In this document: positions 1-9,278 of the stretch, one piece after another
Numbering within the stretch: the first letter of the stretch is position 1
How the letters are laid out: the number at the start of each line of letters is the position of its first letter
Assembly (NCBI GenBank): GCA_002162075.1
Contig: CP021423.1
Location: 1,798,001-1,862,000, forward strand
DNA: 64,000 bases
Direction of reading: 5' to 3'
DNA from: Armatimonadetes bacterium Uphvl-Ar1
Lineage (GTDB): Bacteria; Armatimonadota; Fimbriimonadia; Fimbriimonadales; Fimbriimonadaceae
Program-made: the position numbers and the translations under genes
The notes under the pieces: model-generated
The model's input: the letters and a program-made list of their open reading frames with translations, nothing else
The model's database searches: none
What the model was told of the DNA's origin: nothing

Positions 1-402
1 GGCGGAAACTTCTCCGCAAATGATGAAACGAGCCTCAACCCAACAAAACCTGTCAATCTAAATACTGACAATACCGCGCTGATCATATCGCTATTCAAAA
101 AGAAAAATGAAGCAAGTGTTTCGTTTGATTTTGGTGAAATGGCGAACTACAAATCCCAGCGGACGGGACGAAAAGGGTTTCCCCCAGTCGCTGAGTTAAA
201 GGGTATCAATTGGCGCACTGGCCTCGAAATTGAAGGGGAAAGTACTCCTTTCAAAACCAGCCTCACATCCAAAAAAACAACCCACGGAACCACTCTCTAT
301 GAGGGTTTTGTCAGTCGCCATCTAACATTCAATAAAGAGAGAATCGGACGCGTCAACTTCGATTGGAAACTCGAAATCAAAGATCCGACTCCGCCAAAAT
401 AA
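1..402 (+). CDS. C-terminal part of an unidentified protein (5' end outside window)
   Basis: The frame that ends at the TAA at 400-402 is open without a stop back to the first base, so the gene starts before the window. The first ATG in the frame (139) is probably internal. About 133 residues are visible; they are polar, rich in Lys, Thr and Asn, and look like alternating beta strands, with no membrane segment. The protein ends in a Pro/Lys-rich tail (DPTPPK). The next gene begins 44 bases downstream on the same strand. I do not recognise the family and assign no function. Confidence 0.55.
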   Translation, partial: GGNFSANDETSLNPTKPVNLNTDNTALIISLFKKKNEASVSFDFGEMANYKSQRTGRKGFPPVAELKGINWRTGLEIEGESTPFKTSLTSKKTTHGTTLYEGFVSRHLTFNKERIGRVNFDWKLEIKDPTPPK

Positions 403-446
403 CACCCAACACCTCCTTAACAATCAGCCAAGGTAAAACCAGCTCC

Positions 447-1976
447 ATGCTCAGACGCGACTTCCTCGCCGGAACCGCCGCCCTTGTCAGCGGCCTCACA
501 TTCGGAAAAGTCAACCTCAACTTCCCCACCCAAACCCAAACCGCAAAGGGCCGAGTCACCAACGCAAAAACCGGACAGCCCCTCCCCAACGTCCGCATCA
601 GTAACGGCATAACTGTCACCAAAACCAACCGCAACGGCGAATATCAACTCCCCGTCACCGATGACACGATTATCCATGTCGTCAAGCCCCGGGGGTTCAA
701 AACCCCCGTCACCGCAAACCAAATCCCCCAATTCTTTTACATCCATAAGCCCAACGGTTCTCCTGCCACAAAGTACGAAGGCGTCAAGCCCACCGGCCCT
801 CTTCCAAGCTCGATTGACTTCGCCCTCACCCCAGAATCCGAACCCGACAAGTTCCGCATCGTGATGTTCGGCGATCCCCAACCCCGCAACCAAACCGAAA
901 TCGACTACATGTCTCACGACGTTATCGAACAAGTCATCCGCGACGCCGCCGACCAAGACTGCAAATTCGGCATCAGCCTCGGTGACATCATGTTCGACAA
1001 CCTTGAGTTCTATGAGCCGCTCAATCAATCCATCGCCAATATAGGCCTCCCTTGGTACAACGTCCTCGGCAACCACGACCTAAACTTCGATGCCCCCGAT
1101 GACGATTTGAGTTCCGAAACCTGGCAACGCATTTATGGCCCCCGTTACTACAGTTTCGACTTCGGCCCCGTCCACTTTGTGATCCTTGACGACATCAAAT
1201 ACAACGGACGCGAAAAAGGAGGCTACACCGGCGAACTCGGATACCAGCAACTCACCTGGCTCCGCAACGACCTCAAACACGTACCTGGCGACCAACTGGT
1301 TGTCGTATGCATGCACATTCCTCTCGGCGGAATTTCCGACCAAAAAGAGTTCCTCGAAGTGATCAAAGACCACAAGCACACGTTCTCACTTTCCGCCCAC
1401 ACCCACCTCCAACGTCACGATTGGTTTGGCCCCCAAAATCATCACCACCTGAACCATGCAACCGTTTGTGGATGCTGGTGGGGCGGTGCTCCTGATGAAC
1501 GCGGAATCCCCCACGCCACCATGTCCGACGGTGGCCCCAACGGATATAGCATCATCGAATTCAACCGCAACGATTACAAAGTCACCTTCCGCCCCGCTTC
1601 TCGACCGATGGACGAGCAAATGGCCATCTACCTCCCCGAAGTCATTGAATCCGCAAAGTCCGCCGAAGCTGAACTGGTCATCAACGTCTTCGCTGGTTCA
1701 ACCAAATCAACGGTCGAAGCGAGAATCAACAATGCAGAGTGGCGGGCCATCCCCAATGTTCCCGGCCTTGACCCCTACATCCAGCGGATCAAAGAACTGG
1801 AAGCCTCGGAAAAGCCCCCCCTCGGACGCAAAGTCGCTGGCCCCAATCCCACACCACATATCTGGAAAACCACCCTCCCCGCAAATCTCCCCGTCGGAAC
1901 TCATCGACTCGAAGTCCGGACGACGGACATGTTCGGCCAAACTTACCGCGACTACCGCACTTTCCGCGTGAGTTAA
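447..1976 (+). CDS. Tat-exported calcineurin-like metallophosphoesterase
   Basis: The 509-residue protein begins MLRRDFLAG followed by a hydrophobic stretch, a twin-arginine signal peptide, so it probably acts outside the cytoplasm. I chose the ATG at 447 rather than an in-frame ATG at 363 because the Tat signal starts there and the longer form overlaps the previous gene. Residues about 33-75 form a carboxypeptidase-regulatory-like beta domain (GxxLPNVRIS...GEYQLPV). The phosphoesterase core follows: FGDPQPR (about 141-147, with Gln where many relatives have His), SLGD (about 177-180), GNHD (208-211), MHIPLGG and SAHTHLQRHDW. This order fits the MetallophosN-Metallophos-MetallophosC architecture. 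The two-metal site implies phosphomono- or diester hydrolysis; the substrate is unknown. It converges on the serine hydrolase gene, with a shared hairpin between them. Confidence 0.88.
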   Translation: MLRRDFLAGTAALVSGLTFGKVNLNFPTQTQTAKGRVTNAKTGQPLPNVRISNGITVTKTNRNGEYQLPVTDDTIIHVVKPRGFKTPVTANQIPQFFYIHKPNGSPATKYEGVKPTGPLPSSIDFALTPESEPDKFRIVMFGDPQPRNQTEIDYMSHDVIEQVIRDAADQDCKFGISLGDIMFDNLEFYEPLNQSIANIGLPWYNVLGNHDLNFDAPDDDLSSETWQRIYGPRYYSFDFGPVHFVILDDIKYNGREKGGYTGELGYQQLTWLRNDLKHVPGDQLVVVCMHIPLGGISDQKEFLEVIKDHKHTFSLSAHTHLQRHDWFGPQNHHHLNHATVCGCWWGGAPDERGIPHATMSDGGPNGYSIIEFNRNDYKVTFRPASRPMDEQMAIYLPEVIESAKSAEAELVINVFAGSTKSTVEARINNAEWRAIPNVPGLDPYIQRIKELEASEKPPLGRKVAGPNPTPHIWKTTLPANLPVGTHRLEVRTTDMFGQTYRDYRTFRVS

Positions 1977-2002
1977 GTAGCCAGCTCAGACTCAACTCTA
2001 GT

Positions 2003-2035
2003 GATTTGATCCTCACTTCAACTGAGGATCAAATC
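2003..2035. terminator. Bidirectional hairpin between convergent genes
   Basis: A perfect 13-bp stem (GATTTGATCCTCA at 2003-2015 and its complement at 2023-2035) encloses a 7-base loop. It lies between the convergent genes ending at 1976 (+) and 2013 (-), and the minus-strand gene's TGA stop is inside the left arm. There is no long T run, so termination strength is uncertain. Confidence 0.6.
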
Positions 2036-3050
2036 CGAACGACTCGCTCACCGCTTTCAATAATTCGCGCGGGTCAGCACTATCACAGTTCACCAGAATC
2101 ACCATACAACTATCCGAAGCCAAGTCGCTCTTCAAAAACGTCATCGTTCCTAACCAACCCCCGGAATGAGAAACCAACGGGCGCTCTCCCGCTCGCTCGA
2201 TCATGAGACCGCCTCCATAGGGCGATTCATTCGTCACACTTTGCGCCGATGGTGTCCACAAATAATCCCAAGATTTACGGCTCAAAATCTTGCCCTCGAG
2301 CATCGAATCATGCCAAGCCACCAAATCTCTTGCTGAAGCCATCACCATGCCATCCCCCAAAGCAGAGTATCCCGGGGAGCAAAGTGATTCATTTCTAAAC
2401 TCCTTGCCAAACTTCGTATATCCATAAGCCCGCTTGGGCAAGACAATCAGCGGATTGCTGATTACCGCGGACTTCATCCCCGCTGGCTCAAACAATTGCC
2501 GGCTCACATAACTTCCAAATCTTGTATCACTCACTTTTCCAACAATGTAACCGAGGGCCATATAGCCAGAATTGCTGTATTCCCACTTCTCACCCGGAGC
2601 AAAAACAAGCGGTTTTTCCCGCAAATATTCGATCAAAAACTTATCCGTCGTCATCTTCCCCAGATCAACTTCGCCTTCTAAGTAGTCGGGTAAGCCACTC
2701 GTATGGTGAAGAAGATGCTCAATAGTGATTCCCTTCCAACTGTCCGGCGCACCGTCCACAAAACTCGCCAAAGTATCCGTCAACTTCAGCTCGCCCGACT
2801 CAACCAAAGTCATCACCGCGACCGCCGTGAACTGCTTACTCACACTTGCCAACTCGTGGATAGAGTCCATGCTCATCGGCGTCTCGGTTTCCAAATTCGC
2901 GTATCCGGCTGCCCGCTCGTAGACAACCTTCCCGTCACGTTTGACTAAAACAACAATCCCCGGAGACTGCTTCGACTCGATGAATTGATCAATCGCAACG
3001 TCAACCGGATTGGCTGAAATGAGAGCAAGGGTTGCAAGAAGCACCGACAT
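2013..3050 (-). CDS. Exported serine hydrolase, beta-lactamase / class C PBP-like
   Basis: The 345-residue protein has a short hydrophobic N-terminus (MSVLLATLALISA) that looks like a signal peptide. It carries the three active-site elements of the PF00144 family: SxxK as SVSK (Ser69-Lys72) in ELASVSKQFTA, YxN as YSN (Tyr158-Asn160), and HSGG near residue 300 in place of KTG. The conserved HHTSGLPDY segment (about 115-123) is also present. Members are esterases, D-aminopeptidases or penicillin-interacting proteins, and true beta-lactamase activity cannot be inferred. It lies downstream of the amidohydrolase gene on the same strand, separated by a terminator hairpin, and is probably transcribed on its own. 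Confidence 0.87.
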   Translation of the reverse strand: MSVLLATLALISANPVDVAIDQFIESKQSPGIVVLVKRDGKVVYERAAGYANLETETPMSMDSIHELASVSKQFTAVAVMTLVESGELKLTDTLASFVDGAPDSWKGITIEHLLHHTSGLPDYLEGEVDLGKMTTDKFLIEYLREKPLVFAPGEKWEYSNSGYMALGYIVGKVSDTRFGSYVSRQLFEPAGMKSAVISNPLIVLPKRAYGYTKFGKEFRNESLCSPGYSALGDGMVMASARDLVAWHDSMLEGKILSRKSWDYLWTPSAQSVTNESPYGGGLMIERAGERPLVSHSGGWLGTMTFLKSDLASDSCMVILVNCDSADPRELLKAVSESFGFDPQLK

Positions 3051-3079
3051 TTCATAACATTACAAACCAAAACAAAGTC

Positions 3080-3122
3080 AGGTTTCAGTTCAGGGCTTTT
3101 TCATGTCCTGAACTGAAACACC
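3080..3122 (-). terminator. Terminator after the amidohydrolase gene
   Basis: A long inverted repeat (GGTTTCAGTTCAGG at 3081-3094, complementary arm at 3107-3121 with one bulged base) follows the stop at 3129 on the minus strand. A T-rich run (ACTTTGTTTTGG) comes after it. It separates the amidohydrolase gene from the serine hydrolase gene. Confidence 0.65.
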
Positions 3123-3128
3123 TGCCAC

Positions 3129-4172
3129 CTACCAAATGCGCTTGGGCATCGGACGATTGCGGTACTTGTCATAGAACCGAGTCTGACGGTTCTCCAGCGG
3201 AACTTCTCGACTTTGAATCCACGCCCGTAGAACTTTGGTCGAAGTCTCCGTGATCTCCCCGTCGGTCAAGATCACGGTTCCATCCAATCCTGGTTGAATG
3301 GAACCCAGTCGATCATCTATCCCAAGGATTTGGGCCGTCCAATAAGTAATCGAGCGAGCCGCATTCTCTGAACCTAACCCATAGGTCGAAGCCCAACCTG
3401 CTTGGTCGCGCAACTGCCGCACATCATGGTTATCATTCGTCGTCAACCCGAACTTGACCCCTGCTTTTGCGAGCCGACCCGGCAGACCGTAGAAGTAATC
3501 CAGCGGCTGATCCGCCCTCGGCTGACCATAAACTGCCGCCAAGATCACGGGAACCTGCTTCGCCGCCAGCCACTCGGCAATCTCACCCGCTCCACCACAA
3601 CCATAGAGCACGACCTTGATTCCATTCGCCTCGGCCCAAAGCACCGCCGACTGAATCTCCGCACCCGTCGTGACCGAAATCATCACTGGCATCTTGCCGT
3701 CAACAACTTCAAGCATCGCGTCGAGTGCTTGATCTCTTGCGACTGGAGCATCTGGAGTTGCTGCTGCTCGTTTCTCGCGATAAGTCTTCGCTTCTTTCAA
3801 GCGATCTGTCAACGTGCTCAAGCGCTCCGGCGACCCCTGAACAAGCGGCACTCGACCAGAAGTGAACTCCATATCATGATCGCAGTCTTCGGTATGCAAA
3901 TGACCCTCTTGTTCACTCTCATGCTCATCATGGTTATGCCCAGATTCTTCGGTCATCTCACAGCAGCGCACCTGATCGGTTCGACCATCGCCGAATCGTC
4001 CCCCGCCCCCTCCCAAGGAATACATCAAAGCCGCGCCGGACTGAATCGTCATATCTTCCCATGTATAACCTTCTGTGTGGATCAAAGCCGCCTGACCCGG
4101 CATTCCGCCGCCACTCGGTTTCACAATCGCCGTCAAAATCCCTTGGTGTCTAGCCACCGCCAAAGAATCCAC
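3129..4172 (-). CDS. Third (C-terminal) domain of a large amidohydrolase, separated by a frameshift
   Basis: This 347-residue frame has a nominal GTG start at 4172, but its first residues (VDSLAVARHQGILTA) continue directly from the PERSMNPE segment of the upstream 1001-residue frame. One missing base near 4172 splits them, so this is very likely the last third of one protein of about 1,335 residues. It has the amidohydrolase cues GGGMPGQAALI, GLTTNDNHDVRQL (metal or catalytic region), SENAARSIT and a GSIQPGLDGTVIL closing strand. Between about residues 70 and 100 there is a low-complexity insert very rich in His, Asp, Glu and Cys. The domain's own HxH pair, expected in the previous frame, is absent (PGLIDPATG), so it may be structural. 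As an independent gene it has no convincing start signal. Confidence 0.75.
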   Translation of the reverse strand: MDSLAVARHQGILTAIVKPSGGGMPGQAALIHTEGYTWEDMTIQSGAALMYSLGGGGGRFGDGRTDQVRCCEMTEESGHNHDEHESEQEGHLHTEDCDHDMEFTSGRVPLVQGSPERLSTLTDRLKEAKTYREKRAAATPDAPVARDQALDAMLEVVDGKMPVMISVTTGAEIQSAVLWAEANGIKVVLYGCGGAGEIAEWLAAKQVPVILAAVYGQPRADQPLDYFYGLPGRLAKAGVKFGLTTNDNHDVRQLRDQAGWASTYGLGSENAARSITYWTAQILGIDDRLGSIQPGLDGTVILTDGEITETSTKVLRAWIQSREVPLENRQTRFYDKYRNRPMPKRIW

Positions 4173-7138
4173 TCCGGATTCATCGATCGTTCAGGTTTGT
4201 AATCGGGATGGAAGTTTCCTCGCTCCGAAGAATCATCACTCGCCGGAACCTGACCAATTTCGTTCATGCCAAGCCCCGTCGCCGGATCAATCAACCCCGG
4301 ATAAACGTGCTTGCCGGAACCATCAACAACGTCTGCTCCCTTTGAAGAGAGATCCTGGCCTACCTGCGCGATCTCTCCTTCCGCCGAAAGCAACAAATCT
4401 CCAACAAACGGCTCACCAGACATCGGGTGGATTGTTGCCCCTTTGATCAGCGTCGTGCCTCTCGAGTAACGCGCTGTCCCCGGTTGACCGCTTATCGTCG
4501 CCAAGCCGAATTGAGCTTTGGTTGGGCTCATGTCGACCTCCACCGCATCTTCCGGATCACCCGCTCGGAATGGGCTATCTGATCCCGCAAGAACTTTTCG
4601 CGCTTCTTCCAGCTCCTTGACCCGCGCCGCTCGCTGCTCTGCATCATTTTTCCGGTCAAACCGCTTCACCCCATCAACATAGGTTTCCAAAGCAATCGCC
4701 TTCATCGACATCGGCTCATGCGTCCACAAAACCATGTCCGCATCCTTGCCCGGCTCAATCGAACCGGTCCATTTGTCAATTCCAAGTTGCTTCGCCGGAC
4801 CAGTCGTCACAAAACTCAACGCCACTTCCGCCGATGCCCCGCCAAATCGCATCGACTTCGCCGCTTCTTGATTCATCCGCCTTGCATGGTTATCCGAGTC
4901 ACTATTAACACTCACCACGACCCCCCGCTCTGCCATCAATGCCGCGTTGAATGGTATTGCATCGTAGCTCTCCAACTTAAAGCCCCACCAATCAGAGAAC
5001 GTTGACCCACCAACGCCCATCTCCGCCATCTCATCCGCAATCTTGTACCCTTCCAAAACGTGCTGAAGGGTCGCCAGCTTCGGACCAAATTCCTTCGTAA
5101 TCCGAATGAGCATCAACATCTCATCCGCCCGATATGCATGGCTATGCACCCAACGCTCCTGGCTCACAATCTCACCAAGGGCTTCAAGCTGCAGATCTCG
5201 TCGCGGCTTGTCCTTTCGCCGCCCTGCCTTGAAGTCTGCCCACGCTTCGTTATATTCAATTCCTAGCTGCAGTGCTTTGCGAACCGCTTCCTCAACCCCC
5301 ATCCGGGTGCGAGGTCGGAAAGTTAAAAGCGTTGAACCAACCACATTCGATGCACCACCATCTTCCCGAATCGGATTCTGACCCAGTGCGAATTTGACCC
5401 CCTCTGGCGCGCCTTTCACCGCAAACTCATCCGGCTCCATTCCCCATCGCCACTTCACCGTATTCGACTGGCCACCAATCGCGTTTGCCGAGCCATGCAA
5501 CTGCATTGCCCCAATCGTCCCTCCGGAAAGCTGGGTGTAAACACTCGAATCAGTGTGATTGACCACATCACGAATCCGGCACTCCGCCGTAATCATGTTC
5601 GAGAATTCATTCACGCCCCCCGATATCGCCGTGTGACTGTGTGCATCCCAAAGCCCCGGCGAAATATGCTTGCCCGTTGCATCAATCACTTCACAACCCC
5701 GAGGAGCCGATAAGTTCTTGCCGACTGCAACGAATTTCCCGTTTTGAACCAAAACATCACAATTCTCGACTGTTCCTTGCTGCCCCTGCGTCCAAACCGT
5801 TGCATTTTTGTAGAGCCGAAATGCTTGCTTCGATTCCGCCGGAGCCGGGAAAAGAGCATAGTTCGGCTTGGGCAACTTGAGCGGCTCATCGGCCTTCAAA
5901 TCCTTAGCTTCCTTCTTTTTCGGCATCTCAAAGTCAACCGCCTTACCATCAACATAAGTCGCCATGACCTGACTTGAACTATCCAAAATATCCCCCTGAA
6001 CCATCACCAAATTAGCCCGCTTACCGACCTCTAATGTTCCGAGTTCACTTTCCAAGCCCAAAGCTTTTGCCGGATTAACGGTAAGAGCCGCGACCGCCGC
6101 CTTGCGGCTGAGTCCACCCTGAACATAAGTTCGCAATCCATCAAAAGGTGTCGTTTCCGTCGCAGGTTGATAAACAAAGTCAATCTTTGCCCGCTCCAAT
6201 TCCGCCCCAACTTGAACTTCCTTAAAATAGTCTCGAACTCCGCTCAGCGAAACCCCATCCAAGCTCGCGCCGATTCGCGGACGTGCTGGCGAAGACCCTT
6301 GCAAAACAACTGTCGCTCCCGCTAAGTGAGCCGCAACCGCCCCTGCCCCTGATCGAAATCCATACACGGGCTTAAGTCCAAACTCTTGCGCAATTCGCTT
6401 GGCTTGGAAAAACGACACTTCATTCAGATCAGGAAAATAGGATGACACTGAGCCATTGGTCGCCTGGCTAAGCTTCTTCAATCCCTCATCCGTTCCCCCG
6501 TATTCCTGGGAATCAATCAACGTTTGCCGAATAAACGCAATCGTGCCCATTGTCGAACCCGGATACCCACCCGCCCCTCGGCCGCTTACCGAAATCGGTA
6601 CCAAGTTAAGGGCTTTCGCTCCCTCAACCTCCGCCTTCCCCGTATTGACGACCGCCGGCTGAGCCCCTATCAAACCACCAGTCGCTCCTACCACCGCCGT
6701 CCCAAATCCATTCTTCGCCAGACCCGCTAACGCCGAAACCGACAACTTTTCCGCATTTGCAACGGAGGAGGCATAGCGGAAATTCGCCGCATAACTAAAC
6801 GGATCCTTGTCTCGTTCCGCTTGAGCTTCCCGCTCTTGAGCCGACCCCGGTGTCGGTCGCGCCCCCCTTTCCGGCGAAACTCCTGCGATGGTCGCATTCA
6901 CTCCCGAGTGCACAAACGCCGCATAAATCGTCATCCCACTCGCATCAACCGTCTCACCCGCTCCCGAAATCGCTCCCTTCTTGACCTCAACAATCTTCCC
7001 ATCCCGCACGCGAATCGAACCCGAATCAATCATATTCCCCGGCGAAACAACAATCCGAGCGTTCTTGAAAACCAGGTCTTGAGCTTGTCCCGGTTCCGAA
7101 GAACTAGCAATCAAGGTGAGAAGTGCGAAAACCGACAT
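4133..7138 (-). CDS. Exported multi-domain amidohydrolase (imidazolonepropionase-like), frameshifted at its 3' end
   Basis: The 1001-residue frame begins with a signal-like segment (MSVFALLTLIASSS). It contains three tandem units of the metal-dependent amidohydrolase fold. Unit 1 (about 22-405) opens with LVFKNARIVV and closes with LEVGKRANLVMVQGD but has VHSGVN where HxH is expected. Unit 2 (about 440-880) has the full set: ISPGLWDAHSHTA, a His-rich central region with HSHAYRADE, VSVNSDSDNHARR and a GSIEPGKDADMVLW exit strand, so it is probably the active unit. Unit 3 starts near residue 905 (TLIKGATIHPMSG) and continues in the other frame after residue 990. Relatives hydrolyse cyclic amides or dipeptides; the substrate is unknown. 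It is divergent from the EEP gene at 7191, with 52 bases between starts. Confidence 0.85.
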   Translation of the reverse strand: MSVFALLTLIASSSEPGQAQDLVFKNARIVVSPGNMIDSGSIRVRDGKIVEVKKGAISGAGETVDASGMTIYAAFVHSGVNATIAGVSPERGARPTPGSAQEREAQAERDKDPFSYAANFRYASSVANAEKLSVSALAGLAKNGFGTAVVGATGGLIGAQPAVVNTGKAEVEGAKALNLVPISVSGRGAGGYPGSTMGTIAFIRQTLIDSQEYGGTDEGLKKLSQATNGSVSSYFPDLNEVSFFQAKRIAQEFGLKPVYGFRSGAGAVAAHLAGATVVLQGSSPARPRIGASLDGVSLSGVRDYFKEVQVGAELERAKIDFVYQPATETTPFDGLRTYVQGGLSRKAAVAALTVNPAKALGLESELGTLEVGKRANLVMVQGDILDSSSQVMATYVDGKAVDFEMPKKKEAKDLKADEPLKLPKPNYALFPAPAESKQAFRLYKNATVWTQGQQGTVENCDVLVQNGKFVAVGKNLSAPRGCEVIDATGKHISPGLWDAHSHTAISGGVNEFSNMITAECRIRDVVNHTDSSVYTQLSGGTIGAMQLHGSANAIGGQSNTVKWRWGMEPDEFAVKGAPEGVKFALGQNPIREDGGASNVVGSTLLTFRPRTRMGVEEAVRKALQLGIEYNEAWADFKAGRRKDKPRRDLQLEALGEIVSQERWVHSHAYRADEMLMLIRITKEFGPKLATLQHVLEGYKIADEMAEMGVGGSTFSDWWGFKLESYDAIPFNAALMAERGVVVSVNSDSDNHARRMNQEAAKSMRFGGASAEVALSFVTTGPAKQLGIDKWTGSIEPGKDADMVLWTHEPMSMKAIALETYVDGVKRFDRKNDAEQRAARVKELEEARKVLAGSDSPFRAGDPEDAVEVDMSPTKAQFGLATISGQPGTARYSRGTTLIKGATIHPMSGEPFVGDLLLSAEGEIAQVGQDLSSKGADVVDGSGKHVYPGLIDPATGLGMNEIGQVPASDDSSERGNFHPDYKPERSMNPEWILWRWLDTKGF

Positions 7139-7190
7139 AAGCCGATCATACTGAACTCATCCCCCGAACTTCAAACAAACAAAAAGTTTC

Positions 7191-8182
7191 ATGATTGACC
7201 AACACACCCCAAAACGAGCCAAATCCAAGCCCCGGCCCGTCCTCCTCGCCCTGGTCGTCATCTACCAAATTGTCCTTTTCGCGGCTCCGTTTTTCCCGTA
7301 TGACTCCCTCACCCACTCACTCCTCACATACGCTCCACCTCAACTTCTCGCCATCCCGTGGCAATTTTCGCAATCATCTCCCTCGTCCGATCGTTCAAAC
7401 GCGGTCACACAAAACTCCAACTGCTGACTCTCGCCCTCATCACCCTCTCCATTCCATTTCTCTATTCCTACCGCCTACCCCTCTCCAAACCGGAGGGTCA
7501 ACCCGACCTCCGCGTCCTCACTGTCAACATCCTCTTCACCAACCGCGAAGTCCCCGACCTCGTCACCTACATCCAAACCGAAAAAATCGACCTGATCTTC
7601 CTGCAAGAAAACGAAGGCGGCCCCGAATCTCCTGCGAACTTCATCCATACCAAACTCCCCCATTTCCATCTCTTCAAAGATGGCAGTACCGCCATCCTCT
7701 CCCGTTGGCCCCTCACCGAGACCAAATCCATCCCCCAAAAATCCCTCGTTCACCGCCGAATTCTCACCGCCCGAGTAAACGCCCCCACCCCCTTCCGCGC
7801 CGGTACGCTCCACTGGTCTGTCCCCCAAATCAGCCAAGGACTCGACCGATTCGCCGCATCTGTTCCCAAGCAGATCGCCGACTTCAACCAAACCGTTCCT
7901 ATCTTTGAAAACGAGTCCCTGCCGCTCGTTTTTGGTGGCGATTTCAACAACCCCCCGCGCCACCACCACACGCGCATCCTTTCCCAAAAATTCACCAACG
8001 TCTTCACCGCCGTCGGCTCTGGCCCCGGCCTCACATACTCTTCCGAGACCCCGCTCGTCCGTATCGACCACCTCTATTCCAACGCCAAACTAACCCCCCT
8101 ATCCTGCTCCCCCGGCCCCAGCTTCGGCTCTGACCACCTCTCCCTCCGCGCTGACTTTACTTTCAACACCTCCGCCAAGTAA
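7191..8182 (+). CDS. Membrane-anchored endonuclease/exonuclease/phosphatase (EEP) family protein, frameshifted
   Basis: Two frames make one protein of about 330 residues. The first (from ATG 7191) gives a basic N-terminus and hydrophobic helix (PVLLALVVIYQIVLFAAPFF) and reaches LLAIP. The second, entered at about 7357, continues VAIFAIISLVRSF and a third helix before the soluble domain. One base is missing at the junction. The EEP domain has LTVNILFTN, LIFLQENEGG (catalytic Glu), GTLHWSVP, VFGGDFNNPP (Asp-Asn pair) and GSDHLSLRADF (catalytic Asp-His). Three membrane helices followed by an EEP domain is a common arrangement of YafD-like proteins; the domain would face outward. The substrate is unknown. 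If unrepaired, only the frame from GTG 7358 to 8182 would be made. Confidence 0.82.
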
Positions 8183-8191
8183 ATTCTCCCA

Positions 8192-8932
8192 ATGGAAGAC
8201 CAATACACAATTTTTCAACGAGAAGAACCCGCGGGCCCTGCCTTCCACCTCGCCCGAATCACGCACCCCAATCCCGCGCTCCCTAATCTGATTACTGTCA
8301 AAATTCCCTACCAAGGCAGTCGCAATGGACTGCCAACATCCTCCCAAAAAGCAAAGCTCGAACAGATCGAAGATCATCTGACTGACACCCTCGAATCCGC
8401 CCTCACAATCTTCGTCGGTCGCATCCTCCAACCCAACCTCTCTACCGTCTACCTCTATTCAAGCCAACCCAATCACCCCGAAATCACCGTTCGCACCGGA
8501 CTTTTCAAAAAGGAAACTTTCCGACCAGAATCCCGCCCCGACCCCGAATGGCATTTCTACCAAGCCAATTTCGTATCGTCGCCCATCGAAGAGCACATGA
8601 ACCGCAATATGCCGCTTCATATGGTCTTCGAACAGGATAGCAATGACGCTTCCAAACCTCGCCCCGTTGACTTCGCCTGTATTTTCCCCACCCGCTCCGA
8701 CCTCGAATCTTTCCTCGCCGAAGCCCAAACCCTTGGATTTACGCCGACCGACCCCGCAAGCTGGAACAGCCCCGAAGAGCCGGAAGAACCATCTGAAGAC
8801 TACTGGTGCGAGCTCGTCAAAACCACTTCCATTGAACCGAGCACCATCGCCCATATCTCCGTCGAACTTGAACAACTTGCCGAAAAATACAACGGCGAAT
8901 TCGACGGCTGGTCCTGCCCCGTTGTAACCTAG
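8192..8932 (+). CDS. DUF695 / RraB-like domain protein
   Basis: The 246-residue cytoplasmic protein starts nine bases after the EEP gene and is probably co-transcribed. Residues 1-135 resemble DUF695: repeated strands and an aromatic-rich segment (PEWHFYQANF) followed by a polar helix. Residues about 150-246 resemble the ribonuclease-inhibitor RraB fold: ACIFPTRSDLESFLAEAQTLGF, then a second half ending EFDGWSCPVV, the usual RraB-type ending. In gamma-proteobacteria RraB inhibits RNase E, but that role should not be transferred here because many such proteins in other phyla are uncharacterised. There is no signal peptide or membrane segment. Confidence 0.75.
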   Translation: MEDQYTIFQREEPAGPAFHLARITHPNPALPNLITVKIPYQGSRNGLPTSSQKAKLEQIEDHLTDTLESALTIFVGRILQPNLSTVYLYSSQPNHPEITVRTGLFKKETFRPESRPDPEWHFYQANFVSSPIEEHMNRNMPLHMVFEQDSNDASKPRPVDFACIFPTRSDLESFLAEAQTLGFTPTDPASWNSPEEPEEPSEDYWCELVKTTSIEPSTIAHISVELEQLAEKYNGEFDGWSCPVVT

Positions 8933-8961
8933 CTGGGGCGACATAGACGAAGAAATTGGGA

Positions 8962-9252
8962 TCATGGTCGGTAGTTCATGATGAAAATTATCAAAAGCAA
9001 TAGAAGCAGCAAAAATGCCATAGTTGACCGGTATTGACTCGGTGTATCTTTGAACAGATTTGATAATTTATCATCGTACAATGGTTTCGTTTCAATGTTT
9101 TCTTCTCTGCCCAGTAGAACATTAAAGTCAATCCGATCAATCTCGTTGTGAGCCACTGGTCTCGGTGGCGGAATAGACCTTCCATGAACCCTACGCTCCA
9201 AGTCCTTTATCTTCGACCGAAGACCCTTCACTTCCAATTCAACGGCATCCAA
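8962..9252 (-). CDS. Small coiled-coil protein with C-terminal membrane anchor
   Basis: The 96-residue frame (TTG start at 9252) has a charged heptad-like helix (DAVELEVKGLRSKIKDLERRV), a proline-rich linker, an acidic middle and a very hydrophobic tail (AFLLLLLLLIIFIM) that would anchor it in the membrane. No family is recognised. The frame just upstream on the same strand (9279-9482) may be its N-terminal half. The region between is open only in a third frame, so two frame changes would be needed, which makes the join uncertain. The start codon is weak support for an independent gene. Confidence 0.5.
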   Translation of the reverse strand: MDAVELEVKGLRSKIKDLERRVHGRSIPPPRPVAHNEIDRIDFNVLLGREENIETKPLYDDKLSNLFKDTPSQYRSTMAFLLLLLLLIIFIMNYRP

Positions 9253-9278
9253 CCGATTCCCGAACTACTCCTGCCAAC

